A stretch of 64,000 nucleotides of DNA from Natronomonas marina (lineage in GTDB: Archaea > Halobacteriota > Halobacteria > Halobacteriales > Haloarculaceae): positions 2,790,001 to 2,854,000 of the forward strand of contig NZ_CP101154.1 of assembly GCF_024298905.1 (NCBI RefSeq). Direction: 5' to 3'. The position numbers and the translations under genes were made by a program. Positions 50,473 to 58,871 of this stretch are shown here, in pieces (the stretch's first letter is position 1; each line of letters opens with the position of its first letter). The notes beneath the pieces were generated by a model. It was not told the DNA's origin and did not search any database. It was given only the letters and a program-made list of their open reading frames with translations.

Positions 50473-52137
50473 TCACTCGTCGGCCGGGTCGTACCCGTAG
50501 ACCGCTTCGGCCCTCGTCGGCGTTATCAGCCCGGATTCGACGTCGCGTTCGAGTCGTTCGGCGTCCCGTTCGTCGGGCGGGCCGAAGCCGCCCCCGCTCG
50601 GGGACCGCAACCGGATCACCTCGCCGGGGTCGATCGGAAACGAGCCGTTGAGCGGGAGATCACGGCTTCGAGTCCGGCTCTCGACGCTGGCCGCACGCCC
50701 CGCCGATCCGCCCTGGACACCCTCCGGCCGGTCGGACGCGCCCGAGGTTAACGATACGTTAAACTCCTTCGTCGTCGGGTTGTGCAAGCGGAGTTCCTGA
50801 GCGAAGCCCGACCGAGTCCTGCCGGCTCCCTCCGTGTCCGGGACGAGGTTGTTGCTCAGGACCCGGATCGGGGTGTACAGCTCCATCATCTCGATGGGGA
50901 GGTTCTTCACGTTCGTCGGAAACGCCTGACAGTCGAGCCCGTCCTTCCCGGACCGCGCCGGCCACGGGGAGATGGCGGTGTTGACGCCGAGGAACGTCCG
51001 CCCCGTTTCGTCCGTTCCGTCTATCACGACGCGCTGGCCGCCGCTCGGCCAGGCCATCGCCGCCTCCGGGATCGCCTTGCCAAGCGCGTCGATGACGCAG
51101 TACGACGCCGGAAAGAGCGTGATGTGCCGGCCACCCGTCGGGGCCGGACGGCGGGGGTCGACGACGCTCCCCTCGGGAACCGAGAGATCGAAGACGCCGT
51201 CGACCGATTCGGTCTTCTCCGACTCCGGGACGATCATCGACCTGACGATGTAGGAGATCATCCCCCGGAGGTTCCCCGAGGGACAGTTGATCCCGACCGC
51301 CACCTGGTCCGACGTTCCCGAGAAGTCGAACGCGATCGTCCGTCCGTCGATCACGGCTTCCAGTTCGACCCGAAACGAGACGTCGGGCTCGGAACCGCGA
51401 GGAACCGTCCAGGTCCCGCCGCTCCGGTAGGTCCCGTCGTCGACGGCCCCGACGTGGTTTCGGAGCCGCTCGCGGGACAGCGCCGTGATGTCCTCCGTCG
51501 CTCGTTCGAACGTCTCGGCCCCGAACTCGTCGACGATCTCCTCGATCCTCGCCTCGGCGAAGGTGTTCGCCGACCGGAGCGCCTCGACGTCGCCCATCAC
51601 CTTGTCCGGTAGTCGAACGTTCGCCCGAACGAACCGACGAACCTCGTCGTTTATCGTTCCGTTCTCGTACAGTTTCGTCGGCGGGATCCGGATCCCCTCC
51701 TCGTAGACGTCCCTGGTATCGATCGACCACCCGCCGATGCTCCCGCCGATGTCGGCGACGTGTCCGATCGAACTCGCGAGACAGCGGAGGGTGCCGTCGT
51801 CGAAGATCGGGCTCACGACCGCGACGTCGGACAGATGGCCGCCGACGAACCACGGATCGTTCGTGACGATCGCATCCCCCGGCGAGAGCGCCTCGAGCGG
51901 ATACCGCCCTTCCAGTAGGGTGCGGACCGTAGAGCGGTTCGCCCCCGAGAGGACGGGCGTGCTCCGCTTCGAACTCCCGATCACCTCGCCGTCGACCGTA
52001 CAGATCGAACTGGCGTTGTCCGCACGGTCCCGGATGGAACTCGAGAACGCCAGCTTCGAGGCCACCTCGTACATCTCCTCCGTCGTCGTTCCGAGCCGGT
52101 TCCAGACGAGGTTCGTCTGCAGGGTCTCACGCCCCAT
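50473..52137 (-). CDS. hyuB: Hydantoinase B/oxoprolinase-family protein
   Basis: The 554-residue protein has the HyuB plan: TLQTNLVWNRLGTTTEEMYE, VTNDPWFVGGHLSDVAVVSP, a long middle, and SPSGGGFGPPDERDAER at the C-terminus. With HyuA it forms ATP-dependent ring-opening hydrolases (N-methylhydantoinase, 5-oxoprolinase) or, in relatives, carboxylases of acetone or acetophenone. The ATG at 52137 overlaps the HyuA stop (TGATG), so the subunits are made together. The much longer frame upstream is a shadow of hyuA. The true substrate is unknown. Confidence 0.92.
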   Translation of the reverse strand: MGRETLQTNLVWNRLGTTTEEMYEVASKLAFSSSIRDRADNASSICTVDGEVIGSSKRSTPVLSGANRSTVRTLLEGRYPLEALSPGDAIVTNDPWFVGGHLSDVAVVSPIFDDGTLRCLASSIGHVADIGGSIGGWSIDTRDVYEEGIRIPPTKLYENGTINDEVRRFVRANVRLPDKVMGDVEALRSANTFAEARIEEIVDEFGAETFERATEDITALSRERLRNHVGAVDDGTYRSGGTWTVPRGSEPDVSFRVELEAVIDGRTIAFDFSGTSDQVAVGINCPSGNLRGMISYIVRSMIVPESEKTESVDGVFDLSVPEGSVVDPRRPAPTGGRHITLFPASYCVIDALGKAIPEAAMAWPSGGQRVVIDGTDETGRTFLGVNTAISPWPARSGKDGLDCQAFPTNVKNLPIEMMELYTPIRVLSNNLVPDTEGAGRTRSGFAQELRLHNPTTKEFNVSLTSGASDRPEGVQGGSAGRAASVESRTRSRDLPLNGSFPIDPGEVIRLRSPSGGGFGPPDERDAERLERDVESGLITPTRAEAVYGYDPADE

Positions 52138-54209
52138 CAGCCGTCGTCCTCCCGGCGGATACGGAGGGTGTCGTTCTCCAGGGTGTACGTCGACCGGGGG
52201 CCGACGACGACCGAGGTCTGATCCGACTGGACGATCGCCGGTCCGGCGGCCGTCCGTCCCGGATCGAGGGCTGCCCAGTTGCGGACGTCCGTCTCGACCC
52301 ACCCATCCTCCCCGAAGTACGCCGCTTCGGTCCGTCGAACGGCCCCCGTCGCCGGATCGCGTCGCGTCCACCCGTCGTCGGTTGCCTCTTCGGCGACCCC
52401 GGCCCGAAACTGCAGTATTTCGATGGGGGCATCCAGCGCCCCCCGGTTGTACGACCGCCGGTATCGCTCTCGAAACCGGCGCCGTACCAGCTCCGGAGTG
52501 ACCGCTTCGACGTCCTCGACCGCCAGGGGAACCTCTATCTCGGCCCCCTGGTTGACGTGGCGCATCCCGAGGGAGAACTCGACGGTCAACGCCTCGGGAG
52601 AGGCGTCCGCCGACAGGAGCACGCGCTCGGATTCTCGCCGCCGCTCCTCGAGGGCGTCCACCAGCTCCGCCCGCGTGACCTCCGAGAGGAGGTGTCGTTC
52701 GGTGGTCGTACTCTCGTACCGTTTCGGCGCCTCGACGAGGCCGAGCGCGGACCCGACGCCGGCGTCTCTCGGACAGACGATCTCGTCGATGCGGAGCCGT
52801 TCGGCGATCCGAAACGCGGTCATGGGGCCGGCCCCGCCCTGGACGACCATCGTGAGCTCCGACGGGTCGACACCCCTCTCGGTCGCGTGCCGCCGGAACG
52901 CGTTCGACATGTTCTCGGTAACGACCTCGAACACCTCCCACGCCGCCCGTTCGCGCTCGATGTCCAGGGGGTCGGCGATCCGTTCGTCGAAAACCTCGGC
53001 CGCCCTCGATCGGTCGATCGCTATGTTGCCGCCGAACGCCCCGTCCTCGTCGACGTATCCCAGCAACAGCGCGGCGTCGGTGACGGTCGGCTCCTCGCCG
53101 CCCCGACCGTAACAGGCCGGGCCCGGATCCGCGCCCGCGCTTCGTGGACCGACCTCGATCAGCCCCACTTCGTCCACCGTGGCGATGCTCCCGCCTCCGG
53201 CTCCGATCTCGGCGAGTTCGACGAGGGGTATCGAGACCGTGTAGCCGCTGCCCTTCTTGAAACGGTAGGCCCGTGCGACGTCGTCCTCGTAGGTGACCGC
53301 TATCCGGCCGTCGGTGACGAGACCCCCTTTCGCGGTCGTGCCGCCCATATCGAACGAGAGCACGCCGTCGACGTCCAGCCGTCGGCCGATCTCCCGGCTC
53401 AGTAGCAGCCCCGCGGCCGGCCCGGAGCTCACCAGCCGGACGGGCTCCCGGCGTGCCGTCTCCACTCCGACGACCCCGCCGTCGGACGTCATCAAATAGA
53501 GTTCGCCCTCGAAACCCTCCGCACGGAGCGCCGTCTCCAAGCGCCCGAGATAGCTGTCGACCGTCGGCTTGACGTAGGCGTTCACTACCGTCGTCGACGT
53601 CCGCTCGTACTCCCGGACGATCGGGGCGACCGACGACGACAGCGACATCTCCACCGACGGGTGGTTCGCCCGTATCGCTTCGCCGATCTCCCGTTCGTGT
53701 GCGTCGTTCGCGTACGAGTGTAACAGGGAGACGGCGATCGAGTCGACGTCGTGGCGGGCAACGAGGGTCCCGACCGCCCGCGCTACCTCCTCGTCGTCGA
53801 GCGGTTCGACGACGGTACCGTCGGCGTCGATACGTTCGTCGACCTCGATTCGCCGGTGTCGGGGGACGAGCGGCGGCGGGTCTTCGACATCCCAGTCGAA
53901 GAGGTCGAACCGGAAGCTACGACGGATGCCCAGAACGTCCTTCGTTCCGGCGGTCGTGACGAGGCCGGTCGTCGCCCCGTCGCCCTCGATGATCGTGTTG
54001 GAGACGAGCGTCGTCCCGTGGACGATCTCCTCGATCTCCTCGAAGGCGATGTCCTGCCGCCGAACGAGTGCGTCCAGCCCCTCGAACGCGCCGACGGCCG
54101 GATCGTCGGGGGTCGTGGGCTCCTTGTGACTCGTCAGGACCGCCTCGTCTCGGTCCAGGAGCGTGACGTCGGTGAACGTCCCGCCGATGTCGATTCCCGC
54201 CTTGTACAT
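52137..54209 (-). CDS. hyuA: Hydantoinase A/oxoprolinase-family protein
   Basis: The 690-residue protein starts MYKAGIDIGGTFTD (ATP-binding phosphate-1 motif at 5-14), continues with EEIVHGTTLVSNTII, and has LSFDMGGTTAKGGLV and GGGSIATVDEVGLIEVGPRSAGADPGPACYG, all standard HyuA blocks. It provides the kinase-like half of the HyuAB enzyme. I prefer ATG 54209; a GTG at 54260 is in frame but the family starts at the later residue. It is divergent from a PaaK-like gene, the two starts being 219 bases apart. Confidence 0.92.
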   Translation of the reverse strand: MYKAGIDIGGTFTDVTLLDRDEAVLTSHKEPTTPDDPAVGAFEGLDALVRRQDIAFEEIEEIVHGTTLVSNTIIEGDGATTGLVTTAGTKDVLGIRRSFRFDLFDWDVEDPPPLVPRHRRIEVDERIDADGTVVEPLDDEEVARAVGTLVARHDVDSIAVSLLHSYANDAHEREIGEAIRANHPSVEMSLSSSVAPIVREYERTSTTVVNAYVKPTVDSYLGRLETALRAEGFEGELYLMTSDGGVVGVETARREPVRLVSSGPAAGLLLSREIGRRLDVDGVLSFDMGGTTAKGGLVTDGRIAVTYEDDVARAYRFKKGSGYTVSIPLVELAEIGAGGGSIATVDEVGLIEVGPRSAGADPGPACYGRGGEEPTVTDAALLLGYVDEDGAFGGNIAIDRSRAAEVFDERIADPLDIERERAAWEVFEVVTENMSNAFRRHATERGVDPSELTMVVQGGAGPMTAFRIAERLRIDEIVCPRDAGVGSALGLVEAPKRYESTTTERHLLSEVTRAELVDALEERRRESERVLLSADASPEALTVEFSLGMRHVNQGAEIEVPLAVEDVEAVTPELVRRRFRERYRRSYNRGALDAPIEILQFRAGVAEEATDDGWTRRDPATGAVRRTEAAYFGEDGWVETDVRNWAALDPGRTAAGPAIVQSDQTSVVVGPRSTYTLENDTLRIRREDDG

Positions 54210-54428
54210 CAGAGGTTCGTTCCCCCGATGGGAGAGCACGTCGAAAAGCGTTTCCGTCACCGCCGAACCGCCGATCCGGACGGCGGTCGCGGGCCGTTCC
54301 CGGAGCCGGTCGCCCCGTCCAGATCCCCCGTGTTACGTGTGGACAAGGTTGAAATAGAAGGCCGGAGACCGAACAGCAGGGACGCAAACGACCCTCGGTT
54401 CGCGTGCCACCGCGAGGGACGACCCACA

Positions 54429-55637
54429 ATGACAGACAGTAAATACGCGTTCGAACACAGACTCGACGAGTTACGCGAGCAGCTACGACGAGTTTCGGGG
54501 GTCCCGTTCTACGAGGAACATTTCGCCGACGTCGACCCGACCGGGGTCGCCTCGATCGAGGCGTTCCGGGAGCTTCCGTTCATGACCACCGGGGACCTGG
54601 TCGAGGAGTACGACGCCCGGCCACCGCACGGTTCGTTCTTCTCCGAGGACGTCCGGCAGGTCAACATGACCCCCGCCGGCGAACAGCTACTTCCCGAGTT
54701 CAACACGGAGCGCGACCTCGATCGGCTGGCCGAGAGCTTTGCCGACCAGTTCCGGTCGCAGGGGATCGGGGAGGGGGACGTCTTCCTGAACTGTACGACG
54801 TACACGGTGTTTCTCGGGGGGCTCGCGTCGCACATCGGCCTCCAGGCGGCCGGCGCGGCGGTCGTCCCGGTCGGCGGCGGCGACTCCGAGCAGGCGGCGC
54901 ACCTCGCCCGGCGCCTCGACGCCGACGGGATGCTCGCATTCCCCAGTTTCGGCCTGAAGATCGCTGAACAGGCGGACGTCGACCTCGATGTCTTCGTCGG
55001 CGGTGGCGAGCCGTTCACCTCGGTCCCCGGCCTCCGGGAGGAGGTCCGGGAGGCGTTCGGCGGCGACACGACCGTCGTCGACACGTACGCGCTGAGCGAG
55101 ATCATACCGGTCGCCGCCGAGTGCGAACACGAAAACGGGCTACACGTCGCCGACGACTACGTGCTCGTGGAAATAATCGACCCGGAGACCGACGAACCGG
55201 TCGCGCCGGGCGAGCGCGGTGAGGTCGTCCTGACGCACCTGCAGAAGGAAGCGATGCCGCTGATCCGATACCGCACCGGCGACCTGACGCGACTCGTCGA
55301 CGAGGAGTGTGCCTGCGGCCGTTCGCTCACGCTCCCGAACGGCGTGTTCGGCCGCGTCGACAGTCGCCTCAAGATCAAGGGGGTGAAGTTCTACCCCGAC
55401 GCCGTTGGACCGGTGCTCACCGAGTTCCCGGGGCTGACCGGCGAGTTCCTCGTCGAAGCCTCCCGTCCGAACGAGACAGATCATCTGAAGATAACCGTCG
55501 AAGTGGGCGAGGGAGGGACCGTCGACGGCGAGGCCGTCCGGGAGGCCCTCGAGACGGACCTGCTCGTCGGCATCGACGAGGTCGAACTCGCCGACGGGAT
55601 CGACGCCGAGGGGCACGTCCGGGACGAACGGTACTGA
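54429..55637 (+). CDS. PaaK-like adenylate-forming enzyme with degenerate phosphate loop
   Basis: The 402-residue protein has PaaK-family landmarks (PFMTTGDL, LAFPSFGLKIAEQAD, DTYALSEIIPVAAECEHENG, MPLIRYRTGDLTRL, KIKGVKFYPDAVGPVL), including the late KIKG lysine region. The usual glycine-rich ATP loop (STGTTGKP) is replaced by TPAGEQLL at 81-88, so ATP use may differ or be lost. It could still act as a CoA ligase of a variant subfamily. ATG 54429 is chosen: the frame extends upstream only across the hyuA coding region. It is followed after 98 bases by the VOC gene. Confidence 0.82.
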   Translation: MTDSKYAFEHRLDELREQLRRVSGVPFYEEHFADVDPTGVASIEAFRELPFMTTGDLVEEYDARPPHGSFFSEDVRQVNMTPAGEQLLPEFNTERDLDRLAESFADQFRSQGIGEGDVFLNCTTYTVFLGGLASHIGLQAAGAAVVPVGGGDSEQAAHLARRLDADGMLAFPSFGLKIAEQADVDLDVFVGGGEPFTSVPGLREEVREAFGGDTTVVDTYALSEIIPVAAECEHENGLHVADDYVLVEIIDPETDEPVAPGERGEVVLTHLQKEAMPLIRYRTGDLTRLVDEECACGRSLTLPNGVFGRVDSRLKIKGVKFYPDAVGPVLTEFPGLTGEFLVEASRPNETDHLKITVEVGEGGTVDGEAVREALETDLLVGIDEVELADGIDAEGHVRDERY

Positions 55638-55735
55638 ACCCGGACGCCCGGCAGCCGTCCCTCCGATGCCGATTTACGTTTGCTATCCGTTGCCGATATC
55701 GGGATGTTTTTGTGGGGCTCCGGAGTTGCGGGTTC

Positions 55736-56158
55736 ATGGTGGACGTACTCGCGGTCGACAGAGTTATCGTTCTGACACCGGCGCTGGAGGAAGCCGTCGA
55801 GCAGTTCGAACGGCTCGGGTTCGACTTCGGGGACCCCGTGGAGATGGAGGTCGGCGGGGAGGTCATCGCCTCTCGTCTCGATTGGTCCGGGCTCGACCTG
55901 ATGACCCCGAAACGGGAGGGGACGGAACTATCGGCGTACCTCGACGCCGAAGGGCCGGGGCTGTACGGGTTGGTGCTCCGGATAGACGACCTGGATTCGG
56001 CGAAACGGGACCTCGCCGCCGACGGGATCGACCCGATGGACGAGTACGAGGTCGGGGACGTCTCCGAGGCGCTGTACCATCCGAGACACTTCTCGGGCGT
56101 TCTCGTGACGCTGGCCGAGTACTCTCCCCGACATCCCCTGGAGGAAGCCGTCGAGTAG
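55736..56158 (+). CDS. VOC (glyoxalase/epimerase-fold) protein
   Basis: The 140-residue protein has a pair of beta-alpha-beta-beta-beta units typical of the VOC superfamily: VDRVIVLTPALEEAVEQFERLGF at the start and LYGLVLRIDDLDSAKRDLAADGI in the second half. Metal-ligand His positions of methylmalonyl-CoA epimerase are not clearly kept (the first strand has Asp-Arg instead of His). So activity is uncertain; a lyase, epimerase or binding role is possible. It lies between two PaaK-like genes. Confidence 0.82.
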   Translation: MVDVLAVDRVIVLTPALEEAVEQFERLGFDFGDPVEMEVGGEVIASRLDWSGLDLMTPKREGTELSAYLDAEGPGLYGLVLRIDDLDSAKRDLAADGIDPMDEYEVGDVSEALYHPRHFSGVLVTLAEYSPRHPLEEAVE

Positions 56159-56304
56159 CCGTCCCACGACCATCCTCGACTCCGCTGCGGTGGTGGCACA
56201 CGAACGGTACGTCGAAACACACGATCTATCCACGAGAGCCGACCCCGTGTTCCCCAGGGGAACGTCTCGCTGAACCCCTCTCCGACCACCCGCACCATTA
56301 AATA

Positions 56305-56315
56305 CGATTGAATCG
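56305..56315. promoter_or_regulatory. 11-bp palindrome at the PaaK-like gene promoter
   Basis: The sequence cgattgaatcg is a perfect inverted repeat directly after the TATA-like cattaaatac (56295-56304), 25-35 bases before ATG 56340. It could be an operator. Confidence 0.35.
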
Positions 56316-56339
56316 CAGTTTGGTAAGAGTGAGCCAGAA

Positions 56340-57656
56340 ATGTCCAGTCACGCCAGCATGTGGAACCCGGAGCGCGAGGCGCTGCCGCGCGAGGAGCTAC
56401 GAGCCCTGCAGGGCGAACGGCTCCGCGAACAGGTAAAACACGTCTACCGGAACTCGAGCTTCTTCGAGGAGCTGTACGACGACCACGGCGTCCACCCGAA
56501 CGAGATACGGGGACGGGAGGACGTCGAGAAGCTCCCGGTGTTCGACAAGGACGACCTCCGCGAGTACCGCGACCGGACCGGCGACTTCTGGTGTGGGGCG
56601 CTCTGTGTCCCCGAGTCGGAGGTCGGCCGGGCCACCCAGAGTACGGGGACGACCGGGAAGCCGAACTACTTCGGGCTCACCGACCGCGACCACGACCACG
56701 TCGGCGAGATCTTCGCCCGGCAGATGTACGCCTGGGGGTTCCGGAAGGGCGACAAGTTCAACCAGATGGGGACGGCCCACTGGAATGGGACGGTGATGGC
56801 CCTGGACGAGGCCGCCCGACAGATCGGTGTCACGCCCGTCAACGGGATATTCGGCGCCCAGAACATCGCCGAGATAATCTTCGGGCTCCAGACCGAGGCG
56901 GACTTCGACGGCGTGCTCGTCTACCAGCCCGAGACCGAACTCGAGTTCATCGAGGAGAACGACATCGACCCGACGGAGGTGTTCCCCAACGTCCGGTTCA
57001 TCTTCAGCATGGTCGACGCCTCCCAGCCCAAGCGCGAACTCTGGGAGGAGACGTGGGGCGTCCCGTTCTACAACGGCTACGCCAGCGGCGACCAGTTCTT
57101 CACGTCCTACGAGTGCGGCCACGACGGCCAGTACTGTCACGTCCCCGAGGACAAGTTCCTCGTCGAGGTGCTCGACCCCGAGACGGGCGAGCACGTCGAG
57201 CCCGGCGAGTACGGCGAGGTGCACATCACGAACCTCTGGGCCGAGGCCAACCCCTACATCCGCTACCGGCTCGAGGATCTGGTCGACTACAAGGTCGGCG
57301 AGTGCGACTGCGGCCGGACCACGATGCGGATCCGGCCGCTCGGCCGTCTCAGCTGGAGTGTCGAGGTCGAGGGGCGCGAACGGCCGGTGACGAACATCGA
57401 GGTCGAGGAGGTCATCTGGGGCTTCGACGAACTGATGGGGGAGAACTACCAGATCGTCAAGCGCAAACCGGGCGAGCAGTCGGAACTCGTCGCCCGGGTG
57501 GCCACCGAGGCTGACATCGGTTCGGACACTCGTGACGACGCCGAAGCCGCCCTGAGCGATGAGTTCGGCGTTCCCGCGGAGCTGATCGTCACGACCAGCG
57601 ACGCGATCGGCCTCGAGAGCGCGACCAAGATGGAGCGCGTCGCCGAGGAGTACTGA
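56340..57656 (+). CDS. Phenylacetate-CoA ligase-family (PaaK) adenylate-forming enzyme
   Basis: The 438-residue protein has a full PaaK signature: the ATP loop STGTTGKP at 101-108, YNGYASGDQFFTSYECGHDG, EYGEVHITNLWAEANPYIRY, a Cys-containing CDCGRTTMRIRPLGRLS block, and a C-terminal lid. It should activate an aromatic or other organic acid with ATP and CoA. The TATA-like cattaaatac lies about 41 bases before ATG 56340, giving a short leader. It is probably the activating enzyme for the acid handled by the neighbouring kinase/dehydrogenase pair. Confidence 0.92.
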   Translation: MSSHASMWNPEREALPREELRALQGERLREQVKHVYRNSSFFEELYDDHGVHPNEIRGREDVEKLPVFDKDDLREYRDRTGDFWCGALCVPESEVGRATQSTGTTGKPNYFGLTDRDHDHVGEIFARQMYAWGFRKGDKFNQMGTAHWNGTVMALDEAARQIGVTPVNGIFGAQNIAEIIFGLQTEADFDGVLVYQPETELEFIEENDIDPTEVFPNVRFIFSMVDASQPKRELWEETWGVPFYNGYASGDQFFTSYECGHDGQYCHVPEDKFLVEVLDPETGEHVEPGEYGEVHITNLWAEANPYIRYRLEDLVDYKVGECDCGRTTMRIRPLGRLSWSVEVEGRERPVTNIEVEEVIWGFDELMGENYQIVKRKPGEQSELVARVATEADIGSDTRDDAEAALSDEFGVPAELIVTTSDAIGLESATKMERVAEEY

Positions 57657-57748
57657 CCGACGGGGGAGTCGAGGAATCTTCGCGCCGGCTGGGGGACGGT
57701 CGGCTCACACCCTGCCAGCCGACGTTGCTCGTCGGGCGCGGCCGGGGG

Positions 57749-58816
57749 TCACAGCGGTTCGTCGCCGTCGATCATCCGGAGCGCACGCTCGGCGATCGAC
57801 GGGACCTGCTCGCGCATCTGCGGGTAGAACGGGTCGTCGCTCCCGAGGAGGTGCCGGGCGAAGAACACCTCACACGCCGCCGCCTCCTTGTAGACGGCGA
57901 GGACGCGATAGAACCGCAGGTCGTGTACCTCGACGTCGCTTCGCCGCTCGTACCGGTCGACGAGTTCGCGCCGGGTCGGGTACCCCTCTCGCGCCAGAAA
58001 CGGCGGGTTCGTGGTGGGGAGGAGCGGCTCGGAGTCCCCGTCGTCGTACCAGTGAATGAGGAGCCAGCCCAGATCCGCCAGCGGATCGCCGAGCGTGCTC
58101 ATCTCCCAGTCGAAGACGGCCGCCAGTTCCGGCGGCGTTCCCGGACCGAACATGACGTTGTCGAGCTTGTAGTCCCCGTGAACCAGGGTCGGCTCGGCGG
58201 TCTCCGGCAGGTTGTCTTCCAGCCACTCGCGTACGTCGTGTAGCGCCGGTACCTCCCGTTCGTCCGTCGTCGTTCCGAACGCCCACTCCAGCTGTTTCGT
58301 CCAGCGGTCGACCTGTCGCTCGAGGTAGCCGTCGGGGTAGCCGAAGTCGCCCGCCCCCAGACCGACCGACTCGTAGTCGACGGTGTGGATCGCGGCGAGG
58401 GTGTCGATCATCTCCTCGCCCAAACGCTGCCTGTGCGCCGGAGTCCCGAACCGGTCCGGCTCCTCGCCGCGGATCACGTCCCCGAAGACCCGCTCCATCA
58501 CGTAGAAGTCGCTGCCGACGACCGAGTGGTCCTCCGAGGAGAGGACCGTCTCCGGGACGGGGACCGGTGTCCCCTGGAGCGCCGACAGGACCCGGTACTC
58601 CCGGAGGACGTCGTGGGCGGTGTCGGTCGTCGCGCCGGCTGGAGGTTTCCGGACGACCAGATCCCGGTCACCCCAGGTGACGAAGCACGTCTCGTTTGAC
58701 TTGCCCTCGCCGCCGGGCGCGACGTCGAACGTCTCGACGCTGCCGAGGTGTTCTTCCAGGAACGCCTCGAGTGCGGTCGGGTCGAACGAGACGTCGGTGT
58801 CGTGGGCGTCGGTCAT
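57749..58816 (-). CDS. Aminoglycoside-phosphotransferase-fold kinase, ACAD10/11- or LvaA-like
   Basis: The 355-residue protein has the APH kinase fold: nucleotide loop GGEGKSNETCFV, Lys57 in VVRKPP, the catalytic HGDYKLDN (213-220) and the metal-binding DWE (236-238). This is the subfamily found fused to an acyl-CoA dehydrogenase in human ACAD10/ACAD11 and separate as LvaA in Pseudomonas, where it phosphorylates 4-hydroxyacyl-CoA. The gene lies 55 bases downstream of an ACAD11-like dehydrogenase and in the same direction. Start ATG 58816 is supported by a minus TATA-like attta/tag element at 58845-58852, so it also has a promoter of its own. Confidence 0.9.
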   Translation of the reverse strand: MTDAHDTDVSFDPTALEAFLEEHLGSVETFDVAPGGEGKSNETCFVTWGDRDLVVRKPPAGATTDTAHDVLREYRVLSALQGTPVPVPETVLSSEDHSVVGSDFYVMERVFGDVIRGEEPDRFGTPAHRQRLGEEMIDTLAAIHTVDYESVGLGAGDFGYPDGYLERQVDRWTKQLEWAFGTTTDEREVPALHDVREWLEDNLPETAEPTLVHGDYKLDNVMFGPGTPPELAAVFDWEMSTLGDPLADLGWLLIHWYDDGDSEPLLPTTNPPFLAREGYPTRRELVDRYERRSDVEVHDLRFYRVLAVYKEAAACEVFFARHLLGSDDPFYPQMREQVPSIAERALRMIDGDEPL

Positions 58817-58871
58817 GGCTCGCACGGAGATGCCGACGAACGGGCTATAAATCTGTCTCCGGCGCCCCCGG

